NCBI RefSeq assembly: GCF_030272615.1 | Contig: NC_081410.1 | Coordinates: 568,187,152-568,251,151 of the forward strand | Source of the DNA: Cryptomeria japonica | Taxonomy: Eukaryota > Streptophyta > Pinopsida > Cupressales > Cupressaceae | Direction of reading: 5' to 3' | DNA: 64,000 nucleotides | In this document: positions 10,715 to 22,017 of the stretch, in pieces | Layout of the letters: every line of letters starts with the position of its first letter | Position numbering within the stretch: the stretch's first letter is position 1 | Made by a program: the position numbers and the translations under genes | Notes under the pieces: generated by a model | The model's database searches: none | What the model was told of the DNA's origin: nothing | The model's input: the letters and a program-made list of their open reading frames with translations, nothing else

Positions 10715-13700
10715 CTAGTTACCATTTGGTGGGGGCAACTGATCAAAAATAGATTTATACTTTGTACGAGCTTCTATAAGAGCGTTGGTAAGTGCATCCT
10801 TGACACTTTCTATTATTATATTCTGAGCTGTAATATCAGCTGACAGTGTGCTCAAACCATCTAAAGTGCTTCCCTCTACTTGAGTTGACAATTGGGTAGC
10901 TCGGTTGATCTGCTCTTGAACTGATGACAAATGGGGAATAAATAATGTTTGAAGAGTCATGATATCCATCCTTATTTTATGCTCTTCATTCCAAAGTTCT
11001 AACTGTTGAGCCATAAGGGTTTGTAGCCTTGTATAAAAATTTTGAAGAGAATTTGGCTCGGTAGTCAATTTATTTGAGAGATCGGTAATCTCTTTTTCAA
11101 TGACTTCGGTCTTATTCTTGATATCTTTGATGAAGAATGAGAATGTACATAACTTCTGAAATAAATAAATAATATGCTTGAGTTGAGGGGACAACTCATC
11201 AATGAATTCAATAAGCTTTATTTTACCTATAGCAATTGCTTTCTGCACTTCTTCAATCATCTGGGCAGTTAGCTCTTTATCTTTCAATTTGCTAAGGTAT
11301 TCTGATGCTTCTACTCCTGATTCCTCCAATTGAGTGAGTATTTCATCCAGTTGCACATGGATGGCAACATCTTTATTGATGGTAGCTTCAAGTATCATGT
11401 CTGTCAATATTGTTTTGACCTTCTGAAGTACTCAGTTCTTCTACTGAATAGCTATCTGTCTTTTCTGTTGTGCTTTGGCTTTACAAAGCTCATCGAATTC
11501 TATCAGTGCTTGCCCTTTCAATTTTGTAATGTCAACATTCGGTAACACAATGGGCCTTGACAGATCTATCTTAAAACTGTCTTTTTGCTTTCTTCTCCTT
11601 AGATGATGATGCCTTCTCCGGTTGAATGGGTACAATGGCTTTTGAGGCTTGTCCTTCCTCGGTATGTTGCTCGGTAGAGGCAACACTTTTGTCAGTTCCT
11701 GTAGTCTATGTTGTATCCTTCGGTGTTTCCTTGCTCGGAGTTTCAATGGCAATTATCCTGGTGCTTGATGGTACTTGGGAAGTTTGCTTGCTGGTGGCCT
11801 GAGAGGTAGATTCATTTGGTTTATCATTTTGACCCTCTATACCTTGATCTGTGTCCTGAAGTTTCTCGGTTGTAGCTTGTTGGGTGATAAGAGGATAGGA
11901 CTTAACCTATTCCACAACTGATTCACTTGATATCAGTTTGGCATAGGAGCTTCCTTCTATCATTTCTCCTTCCTGTGCTTCAGTGTCTATTACAACCTCA
12001 TCTAACTGAATAGTGGAAGCAGGATCTTGCTCGGTGATGTCAACTATTTCTACCTCACCTTTTGGCTCTTCAGCCTGAATCCTGAATATTTTCCTCCATT
12101 TTTCTTCAGTTTCTTTTTCAACTTCAAGATATAGACCATTCATCATTTTCAAGGCCCTTTGTTTTACTTGAAAATTTGTCTGGTAGTTTTTCAAATGATC
12201 TCTTATGTCATCTACTGACATATCTGGAAAGAGATGAACTAAAGCTCTTTCTCTTATTTGCTTCTCCGAGTCCATAACATATTTCCATCTATTATCAATG
12301 TGTGAGTACAATGCTTCTGGAAGAAAACCAACCACTTCCAATGGAACTACTCGGAACTTGAGAAGTGCACAAATTACAGTCTCTTCTATTTGCCTCTTCT
12401 CTTGATCTGTTCTTGTATCATATTTTACATATCTAAATGACCCAAATCCACCATATTCCTTTAATTTTGCACAAAAATTGTCAACACTATGTACATCTTC
12501 CTTTGTGCTTTTTACAACTTAAAGTTTATTTACATCTTCTGACTCTGTGTCACTTGCCTCTTTATCCAAAATTAGTTTTCTGGGCTTCTTTCTATAAGTT
12601 TTTGTAACCTTAGGCATTTCTACATTCTTCTGCTTCTTACCGGGTGATGCAGCTGATGATCTAGTGTTCAGTCGCTTTGCTAGCTTGGTCGGTGATACCT
12701 CGGTTGTATCCTGTTTCTTTCTTTTCAAAACTTTGCCCTTTGGTAACTCGGTGCTCAGTGTAATTGCTGCTTCTTGAGCTTCAGATTCTTCCTCGATCGA
12801 AAGTTGATCACTCTTCCTTCTTGTTGGCTTAGTAGGTGTGGAGGTAGAACCTTCTCCAAACTTTTCAGTTAAATCCTCGATCATTCTGGTGGGTTTTCTA
12901 GCAGCCTTCGGTACTACAATGTTCATTTTTATTTTTTCCTTCACCTCTTCATAGGTACCATATCTGTTCTCGGTAGCATGCCTTGAAAGTGCTAAAAAGG
13001 CATCTATCTGTTGTTGAGCAATGTCAAAATCTATCTCATAACCCATAGGCGGTAATGATTGAGTCCTGGGTTCTACTGCATTGACATAACAATAGTCGGT
13101 ATCCACTTCAAAACATATAGTATCCTTGTACTTTTCCACTAGCTGAGGTGGAATCTTGTACCTGCTATGCATCTTTTCCTAGAATCTATTGAAGTAATCA
13201 TCCATTATCATATTGAAATTATCACCTAGCTGATTGATGAAATCATTTATTTGATGGGTGATAGGTTGGTGTAATTCCTAAACAATGTTACCGACTGATG
13301 GAAATAATTTCTGAAAATAGAAGAACATACACACTAAGAGTGACCCAAACTTTAGTGTGTTTGCAGTATTATTCTTCTTCAGTTTCCTTATTATATTGAG
13401 ATTTTCTAAAAGATTCTTCAATAACACTTCACATAAATCAATTTGCATACCCTTTTTAACAATTTTATAAGCCAAATCTACAGCTGCACATGGTACACTG
13501 TTTTCTCTTGCAGACTGGAAGAAACAATAACCAATAACTCTAATAGCAAAATTGAGTTCTGCATCAATCACATTATTCAACTTAAGACCTCTGCTATCAG
13601 ACTCAACACTTGTTAATGTTATCAATTCCTTCTGTGAAATCATCTTCTATGCTCAGGCATGGTCAAATATAGGGTATCCGGTTATCATGTGAATAAAATC

Positions 13701-14087
13701 CTTGGTGATCTTGAAAGGTTGATCCTCTAACCACATAAAATCATCATGCACTCGGCTCAAGACAAATTTGACCCATTGGGGTTTGAAGACTCGAGGATAG
13801 GTTAGGGCTTCGGTCAATCCCTTAACTTTGATATACTCAAACTTTCTATCTAGGTTTCCATCGGTGCACAATTTGTCATATATATCCTTAATCTCAGTAT
13901 GACCTAGCTCATCGACTCAGCACTTGGTATAAAATCTAACATCTTCGATCAACAGAACCCTATCCGGAATAAGAGAGAATGTTGTTTTCTCATCGGGTTC
14001 AGATGCCACTTTGGGAGGTAAGGTGTATTTCAGTGTAGGCTTCTCAATGCTCTCTACTACAATGGGTTTATGTACCTTGGGAGCCAT
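10715..14087 (-). pseudogene. Unknown ~1,100-codon retroelement protein (ORF2), broken
   Basis: Reading begins at an ATG at 14087 (MAPKVHKPIVV) and stays in one frame through 13653-13871, 13278-13643, 12519-13172 and 11907-12341, crossed by single stop codons. It then shifts frame near 11590 and continues through 11441-11752 and 10715-11407 to a stop after PPPNGN. The N-terminal part has a motif-like stretch (FMWLEDQPFKITKDFIHMI) recalling uncharacterised plant retroelement proteins. The middle is basic and rich in K, S, T and P (12519-12900). The C-terminal 230 codons are predicted alpha-helical with many leucines and acidic residues, coiled-coil-like. I do not recognise a family or catalytic motif. 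Because homology-free reading frames persist between isolated stops, this was probably one long protein in a recent ancestor. Function unknown. Confidence 0.65.
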
Positions 14088-14607
14088 TTCAAACTTGAAA
14101 TTCTACTTACAAAATAGCTTAGGGTTTCAAATAACCAGAAGTTGCTTCCAACTTAGTAAATACTTTGCAAATATTCACAACTGACTTTGATCGGTTAATT
14201 GTTGAAAATGCGGTTTAGATTATGCTAAATACCTTGAATTCACTCTTGGAAATGTTTGATCACCTTTTGATTCGCTCTGCTCTGCACTTTGAAAACTGAT
14301 AAGTGAAAAATGACCGTGCAAAATACTTTAAATACCTCCTTTTGACCTTATCGGGCTTTGTGTGGTTAGATAAAATAGGCATTAAATGCACTCGATTCCA
14401 CTATACCGACTATCTCTCTTATAAGCTTTTACCGAATAGACAGGTTTAATTCATTTACTGACTTCTCTGGTAATTCAAAAGACTAGATAATATTTCAAAC
14501 TTGCTATTACATCTTAGCTATGCTAATTTTGGAATTATGTGCATGATTATATAGGAACTGTTAAGATCTAACCTTGTGAGAATGTAGTCCCTCCATACCT
14601 TTATTGA
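14088..14607. other. Spacer between the two ORFs of the large element
   Basis: About 520 bp of AT-rich text between the gag-like stop and the ORF2 ATG. No motif of protease or integrase is seen, although pol would be expected downstream of gag in an autonomous element. It could carry the leader for ORF2 expression. Confidence 0.5.
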
Positions 14608-15975
14608 TTAATTCGAAGTCGATGCACCTAACTCAGCAGGTAAGGTGCTTCCTTCATTAGTTGACACATCTCCCTTCTTTTTCCAAAATTTCTGTAATTT
14701 GCTTCTTATCTCCTCAGTATCTTCTCTAGGTTGGTCTATGCAGTCTTTAGCCACGTGTCCAACTTTTTGACAATGAAAACATGTCATTCCGGGATTTCTC
14801 CATGATCTTTGGTTGTTCATTTCAAACCTTATCATACAGTTTGCACTTATATATCTGTATCTTCCACAACATTCACAACATATCCTTGTATTGTAATTCC
14901 ATGGTATTGAAGTATATTGTTGATTGAGATCTATGTGAGTTCGGTAGCTTCTAGTGTTTTCTCGGTGTGGAGTCCACATATAGTTTTTCTGCTTAAACCA
15001 ACATTTCTTGGTATTGTGTCCATATCTATTGCAATTTTTGCAAAACCCCCTAAATTTTGCCTTCTAATAATTGTTAACAGACTTTGTCCTACATTGCTTA
15101 GATGTGTGACCATACTTATTGCAATTGTAACAATAACCATCAAACCTAGTAACATTCAGTTGCTTACCTTTTCTGCTTCGGTAAACGTTGGCAGTATGTC
15201 CTCATTTTCCACAGTAGTTGCAAATAGGCTTCTTGTCCTTCATGTTATTGATGTTCTCTTTGTTTCCAGCTTTCTTTGATGATTCTCCTTTCTCGGTGGT
15301 GTTGATCCCTTTCTCGATAGAGTTGTTTCCTTTGTAATCGAGTACTGCAATTTTGTTGGGTGTTCTCATATTTCTTCGTTGCTCATCCAACATTCTTGAC
15401 GATTCGTGGCTTTTTCTCAGTGTTTCTTTTGAATTCTTTTCTGCTTCTAGTTCATTGGCCAGTCTTGATAATTCAAGTTTCAATGCTTGGATCTCATTTT
15501 CCTTTAGAGTAGCTTCATGATGTGCATAATCCAATTGATTAGATAGATTATGTTGAACTTCAGTCATCCTTGATATTTCATCATTCTTTGCAGACACCAT
15601 TGCTTCTAGCTGTTGTTTTTCTCCTTCTATATTTCGCTTATTATCTTCAGCTGCTCTCAATGCTTCAATACTTTCAGTCATCTGTGTGCTGAAATACTCA
15701 TGTTCCCTTCTCATTGCTTTTAGTTGTTCATTAAGTGCTTTGTTCTTTTCTTTCAATCCTGCAATCATTTCTTCAGATTCTTCTGATATGCTATTCTCAG
15801 ATGATGTCTCAATTTGTTCCACCAACTCTTGTGAGTCCTATAAATCATCAGACAACCTTGTTCTGAATTTCAGTGATCTTTGCATTTGCCTCTGCATATC
15901 TGCAATCACTTGATTAGCATGATCCAATTCTTCTTGAAGATTCACAATCTTGCGTGATTGTTTATAGCCTTCCAT
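14608..15975 (-). pseudogene. Gag-like protein with long coiled coil and five zinc-knuckle sites, broken
   Basis: Start chosen at the ATG at 15975 (MEGYKQSRKIVNLQEEL), just inside the primer site. Residues 1 to about 210 form a long heptad-rich coiled coil (for example KEKNKALNEQLKAM, EIQALKLELSRLANEL). A basic linker follows, then a run of CCHC-type sites: CNYCGK-stop-GHTANVY (last cysteine lost), CYNCNKYGHTSKQC, CKNCNRYGHNTKKC, a damaged CECCGRYRYISANC, and CFHCQKVGHVAKDC. Stops interrupt at 15838, 15202 and near 15063. Knuckles of this type bind the RNA genome in retrotransposon gag. The usual Copia gag N-terminal domain is not recognisable. Confidence 0.75.
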
Positions 15976-16023
15976 TGATAGGATCTTTCTCTTTAGGCTG
16001 TTAGTCCTTTTACCAAGAATTGA

Positions 16024-16035
16024 GCTTTGATAACA
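16024..16035 (-). other. Primer binding site of the large element
   Basis: Minus strand TGTTATCAAAGC lies two bases inside the 5' LTR edge (16038). It differs at two positions from TGGTATCAGAGC, the complement of the 3' end of initiator tRNA-Met used by many plant Copia elements. Confidence 0.65.
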
Positions 16036-16037
16036 AT

Positions 16038-17257
16038 TGTTAGGTCTGACTTGGAAAGCTAATGTACTGAGAGGGGAGGGGTGAATCAATACTTCAAAAC
16101 TTTTCTTGAAAAACAATTTTACTGATAAACACAAACTAAGTATTGCTGATCTCATAAATATATAATACTAAAACATAATCATAGAAATAACATTCATCAA
16201 AATTTCACTCCATAACACAAAGATTTTTGGTCATGCAGAAACTCTTGGTTAGATAGAAAAACTGTGGTGGGGATGGCACCCACAACTTCACCATTGCAGT
16301 AATCAAGATTGCTCAATTAGAGCTACATGTTTAGCTTTTCTGATAGCTTACCCTGTTAGGAGTGTAAAGATCTTTAGATCTACCTTGCTAAAGGATTTTA
16401 CAAACACTTTTACAAAATATTGTACCTGGTTAAAGGCTTTACAATTTATAGACTTTATTCGAGTTTTTTACCTTGTTAAAGGTTTCTAACACAACTTAAT
16501 AATTCAATCAAAATCTTTACAAAATATCTGCAACTTCACATCTGAAATGTTATAGAAAACTCTATGTGCTCAATATAAAATTACCTTGCTCATAGAATTC
16601 CTCGGTAATTGATAAATAAACTCAGTAACCACTTCTGTATACTTTGTCCCTTAAACTGTTCTCTGAAACCTTCTCGGTAACCTCTGAATATCTCTGTCAA
16701 TCTTCTTTCTTCACACTTAACTTTATCATCACTTCGTATCTTCTCTATTGATTGTCATGTCATATCTCAAATACTCAAATCATTCTATTTATATAGTTCT
16801 ATGAGATGGTGATCTATTCATGCTTCGATCATACAAACATGTTTTATTGAATGAATAAACATAGAAATTATTTCATTGGATAATCTTCCTCAAAATCATA
16901 CAAAATATTTAAATGCAATTTCCTATGTAATAACGGTTTCATCTTCTCGAATCTTGTAACACGTTTCACATGTATGTCCAGGTTCATTGAATCTGGTAAC
17001 ACATTTCCACTCGGTTCAGATTAACTCAGTATTCCTTCTTTGCTGCTCGGTAGACATATGAACTTTACTCGGTAGACATTCTGTATTCATCTCGGTTCAT
17101 AGCTCGGTGTGTATCATCTCGGTGACTTGTCTCTCTTCTATAACCGACACCGATAACCTTGGTACTTACTGACTGGACTTTTCGGTAGTATTAACCGACT
17201 AGTGTCTATAGGATGACTTTGGGCATAAAACTAATGACAACTTAGTAAATAGCAACA
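16038..17257 (-). repeat. 5' LTR of the large non-autonomous element
   Basis: Direct repeat partner of 9200-10418. It starts TGTTAGGTCTGAC and ends AGCAACA. Differences from the partner are mostly transitions, with a few small indels, suggesting moderate age. Confidence 0.9.
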
Positions 17258-20200
17258 ATTTTCAAGTCAATGAAGGAGAGATCAAACATTCAAGATGGCA
17301 TCCATGATCAAGTTTATATGTTTCCTTCTTGAGTGAAGACATGCATGAAATCCCACCTAGCAACATCAACCTTTCACATGAGGTTTTAATGCAATAAGAT
17401 TCATAGAAAAGGTATATCATTGTCAATTCTACATTTCCTTAAGGTTTTAAACTTCTTTCCTGCAAGGGTAAGCTCTCTTTTCAATCAATCATTGTTGTGG
17501 TGGAAGTTAATTCCTACCTGGGGTTTGACCTAGGCAAGCCCCTAGACATAACAACACTTTTTCTCTCTTTTCCGTGTAGGTGACAAACCCAACAATAGAG
17601 AATTATAGATCTAGAAAGTGTAGACATAGATACATAATTTTAGATTCAGAACAAATGGAAAATCCTAGACATTATTGTGAATGCAACAATGTTTGATACT
17701 TTTTTTTCTGAAATTTTGGGAGGATGATCTACAAAGCATCCTATTTTGGATTTTGCACACCTAAGCTGATTAAAACACCCATATGATTGTGGTGCCTAGC
17801 TCTAGTGTCTAAACATTCTGAACCTAGATTGCAGACACAAGTTCCTCTCTATATCCCATTTCTAGATCTACTTCAATATCTTCTTGTTTATGTTGTTTCT
17901 TGTCAAAATACCTACTTTTTGCATTATTTCTCATTGTATCTTATCCAATCATATAAAAAATAAAATAGAATACCCAATCAAAGCACCCAACTCTTCCAAG
18001 GGTCTAAAGTTAGGCCTATTGATTATCCCTTGATGAATGTTGATATGAATGGGTTTGAATTACTAGTTTTCATGTTTGAACTAGTTAATCTCATTTTCAC
18101 TACATTTTAATGATATATTACATCTTCTTTTGCCTATGAAATTTCACATCTTCACCCTATAATAGAAAAGTAGCGTAAAATAGGCCTATTTGTATACTAC
18201 CTCCCATTGAAGCTTCTCACTTTTTAGAAATAAACATATCCCATTTTTTTGGATAATAAATTATGTTTATTAGGAATGATTTATTTGGGTATGTAGCTAA
18301 CTTAGATTTCATGTGGTTCACAATTCCCACAATATTTACCTCTCTAGATTCTATTTAAAATAATTTATTGAAGGATTTATATAATTTTAGACCTAATTCA
18401 ATTATAACCTACTGAGGCATTCCATTACTTAAATCTTCAAAGCCTAACATGTAGTAATGAACTAGCTATACATTAATTAACAATGTGGTGTGGAAGGGAT
18501 CAATATTAGGCTAGCTATCAGATATGAAATTTCTTAAGGAAACCTTAATGGTTTCTCCTAAATATCCTTATCATTTTCTACATTATTGGGAGTGAAAGTA
18601 GGATGGACTATTTCTTTTATAGCAACTAAGTAATACAAAACCATTTTTGTGTGTTCAAGGATCCTAAGTTCTCCATTTGGAATTGAAACTATATTTTGAC
18701 TCATGACAACCCATATCAACAATGTTGTGATTGGGTAAGGGTGTATTATGTGAAATAGTGAAATCATTAGCTTTAGGAATATAAGACATGACTATACCAC
18801 AAGAAGACAAATATTTAATACGCATCTCCTTCTCTTTATCTTCACCTCCTCCTCCCAATGGTTGGGATGAAGCTTACTCTATTTTTCTAATTGTATTTTC
18901 TCTTCCTAGATTATATTTTGTACTTGGAAGTGTTGCACATCCACTACCCTTTGGGAGATATATTTTCTTAGTTGCTTGTTGTTTCATTCGATCCTTCCTT
19001 TTAATCACCATCCCATGAACATGGTTTATTTCCTTGCTTCTTCTTATATCTTGCAATTTTCTCTTTTCATATTTGTTGTTGTATTACTAGTGTTACTTCA
19101 TGGAGGTACTTGTCTATTCCTTAGTTTATACAAATTTTGGGCATGTAGTATTGTAGCTTCAATAAGGACTCATTTGTCTTCATTTGATCGTGTAGTTCCT
19201 TTATATTTTTATCGCATGAGTTCTCTTATGTGTTTAAAACCATTAATTGGTAATTCATATAGCATTGAACCCACACCATGATCATATTGAAACATTTTAC
19301 TCAACTACATCATAATAAGGATATTCAAGTTCTTTATCTATGGATCCATATCTAGATGTATCTACATAATCAATTTATTCATTATAATAATCATCACATC
19401 CCTCCTCATCAAGGAATTCCTCTTCATTGATAGATAACACAATGACAACATAATTATTGAGGTCATGTAGAAGGTAATGCACATCACACCTTGATGATGT
19501 GTATTAGAAGTGCACATTATTCCTTTATAAAGGATCAAGAGTTAATTTGTCTTGTTTGTTTAATTCTTTTTACTAGAGAAATTGTTTATTATGATAACAC
19601 GGTCTTTTGGACCAATCAACATTGTATGCATAGACATCTGAAATTGACACATCATCAATCATATAATAACTCAATTAAAAATAAATACCTATTTTTGCTA
19701 GCCTAAAATCTATTGGAATATTATACCAATACTTTAGTTTATTAGATTAAAATAATAATAAAAAATAATGCTTAGTAAATATGTTAGTTTATAGTTATAT
19801 AAATAAATTAATAGTTAGTTTTTGGGAAGTTATTCTCATAGCTATTTTGCATGAGAAAACCAATGGTTATAGATTCCAATGAAATGTAATGCAAATATTA
19901 TTTCAAAGAAATTAATTACTATTTTATAATTTTTGACATTCCTATGTAAAAATGATTTGATCTATTTTTTTTGTATGGTTGCTCTATCATTTTCCATAAC
20001 ATTAGTGATGTTAGGCCTACGAAGAAGCAATAGTAAAGAAATGTGGTTTTTTGGTTATGCATTATTTTTAAATGACATTTTTTATATCACTAAAACACAG
20101 TCACAATTAAACTATGACATCTTTCACATTTCTCAACGAACTCAATGAAATTTCAAAATTATGTGATTTTATTGTTTAATGATGCACACAAAGAAAATTG

Positions 20201-21389
20201 ATGTTTTCGTAGAATAAAGATATAAAATTGAAGAAAAAAAGTAATTTATAGTTGCCAAAATCAAGCCTAGAGGGGGGTGTAAGCAAATTCATTGTGCAAA
20301 TCATGTGGATTTTTTGCTATGTATGATGAGATTTGAAGGTGTTCCAAATCAAACACATAGTGATGTATGAAACATATATGTGTGAAGTTTTGATAAATGT
20401 GTTGAATCCTATCATCTTCATCAATGTGCTTTCTTTGCATTATTTTTTAGGTGAGCTAATATTTTTAATATTATTTTTTCTTGAATTTTTTTGAATATGA
20501 GAAGAAATAAGTAGGATGTTTTTGGAATGAAATTAGACTTATCTTATTATAAAAGGTCAATGGTACATATTTAATAGAAGATGCATGTGTTTTAATTTGA
20601 ATATGCTTTTTGAAACTATTATAAATGAGGCTTCAAATATTGTAAAAAGTGTATTATTGATTCAAATTGACAATTTCAAATTTGATATATTTATTTCCAT
20701 CATGTCACCAAATATTTGTGTTTTCTTAGTCATTTATAACAATGATATTCATGCCTATACTATTGAAGAGAGAAATAAGACATCAAATGAATAGATTGTA
20801 ACAGAGTCAAATTAGAGGTTGGAGGCATTAGAGGTTGGAGGATTCTCATCATCTCAAGCCAATTTATCACTCAAGGACGATATATTGCATGAGAAGCACC
20901 ATTTCAATCTATGCCCCTTTAAGAACCAAGGGGGGCTTGGATTTTCTTAACATTTCTCACTTATGGATGGAATTATTGTATCTACATTGGTTGAGATTAC
21001 TTTGTACAATAGAGGAATATTTGGTGAACTCATAGTACGAGAGGAGGAATATTGACACACTTAGAGGAGATGTGGACTCTCAGAGATGAGTTGTTCTCTC
21101 ACTATACAACACTAGAAAATATATTTTGATACACTTAGAGGAGATGTAATCTTTCAAAGGATTTTTTTTCTCTCATTATCTATGGAGGATGGAGACATTT
21201 TATGTTCTCTCGTGTTTGATAGGTTATTTATAGGTTTAAAATTTAGGATATCCACTGGTGGAGTTAATCTAATATTTCCTGAGTCGGCAAAGAGAATTGG
21301 TAGAGGTGTTCCATCAATGTTTCCAAAAGGGTTGGTTAAACTCTTTCAATATTTAATCATTTGTTTAGATTGGTGTAATAAGGGATAAA
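17258..21389. other. Intergenic DNA, no gene recognised
   Basis: AT-rich text with short unrelated ORFs on both strands, the densest between 18558 and 19281 (overlapping ORFs of 60 to 101 codons in several frames). None shows a domain motif, and plus and minus readings contradict each other. No LTR pair or tandem array was found. Confidence 0.5.
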
Positions 21390-22017
21390 TGTTGGAATAT
21401 TACTATTATTACTTAGATTGAACCCAATGCTAAGTACCTAACCTAGCAATCTAGTGAAACATTGGATCACTTTCAGGTTCCAAGCCACCTATTGTGAAAG
21501 TGAACCTCTGGAGAAGGTTGGTTCTATTAAGGTTTAGGCATACCTGCAAAATACACAATAATAAATATAATGTAGAATAAAAGAGGCAAAAATAACAATT
21601 CACAATAACACATAGATTTAACGTGGTTTACCCAATGGGCTATATCTATAGATAAATAGTCATCACTTTATTTTATTATCCAATGAAGAGAAAATTACAA
21701 TTAATCACATTTCACATTACATAACCACTTATTTATCAAACATTTTTGGTTGTTTATAAAGTTTGATTTACAAGACAAAATAATAGATGACTCCTTTATT
21801 AAATAATGGGAAATTTTTGCTTTGGGGGCACCATCACCAACAACCCCCAATGAGGGTGTTTCCCTTAGACCCCTATTGTGGCCTCCACCTTCAAGCTCCC
21901 GTTGGGGGGATATCACCCCCTAGGTCCCACAAGAGGGACTTTTCCTCCCTTCAACCCCCATTTAATTGATTTTGGGGAAACTGTGATTGACAAAGTCACC
22001 AAAATATAAGCCCAACA
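21390..22017. repeat. Possible solo LTR
   Basis: The segment starts TGTTGGAATATT and ends AAGCCCAACA, so its ends are inverted TGTTGG/CCAACA, as in LTRs. It contains the phrase ACGTGGTTTACCCAATGGGC, a type often found in plant LTRs. The flanking five bases (ATAAA and ACATG) do not match, and no second copy lies in the window, so the call is weak. Confidence 0.3.

Larger units (their letters stand above)
9200..17257 (-). mobile_element. Large LTR element with gag-like and unknown ORFs but no pol
   Basis: Two direct repeats of about 1.22 kb (9200-10418 and 16038-17257) start TGTTAGGTCTGAC and end CAACA. Orientation is set by a purine tract (AAAAGGGGAGAT on the minus strand, 10419-10430) beside the left LTR and a primer site beside the right LTR (minus strand TGTTATCAAAGC, 16024-16035; two mismatches to the initiator-Met type TGGTATCAGAGC). 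The interior (10419-16037) holds two broken minus-strand reading frames: a coiled-coil/zinc-knuckle protein and a long unknown protein. No protease, integrase, RT or RNase H motif was found. No matching target duplication is visible (GACAT before, ATTTT after). It fits a LARD or TR-GAG type non-autonomous element that depends on enzymes from another Copia-like element. Confidence 0.85.

Noticed and set aside
9195-17262. Target site duplication for the large element
   Set aside because: The flanking five-base words GACAT and ATTTT do not match; shifting the ends by one or two bases does not help.
18558-19281. Cluster of overlapping ORFs on both strands
   Set aside because: Four frames overlap the same bases with no motif, and none has codon use or length that favours it.
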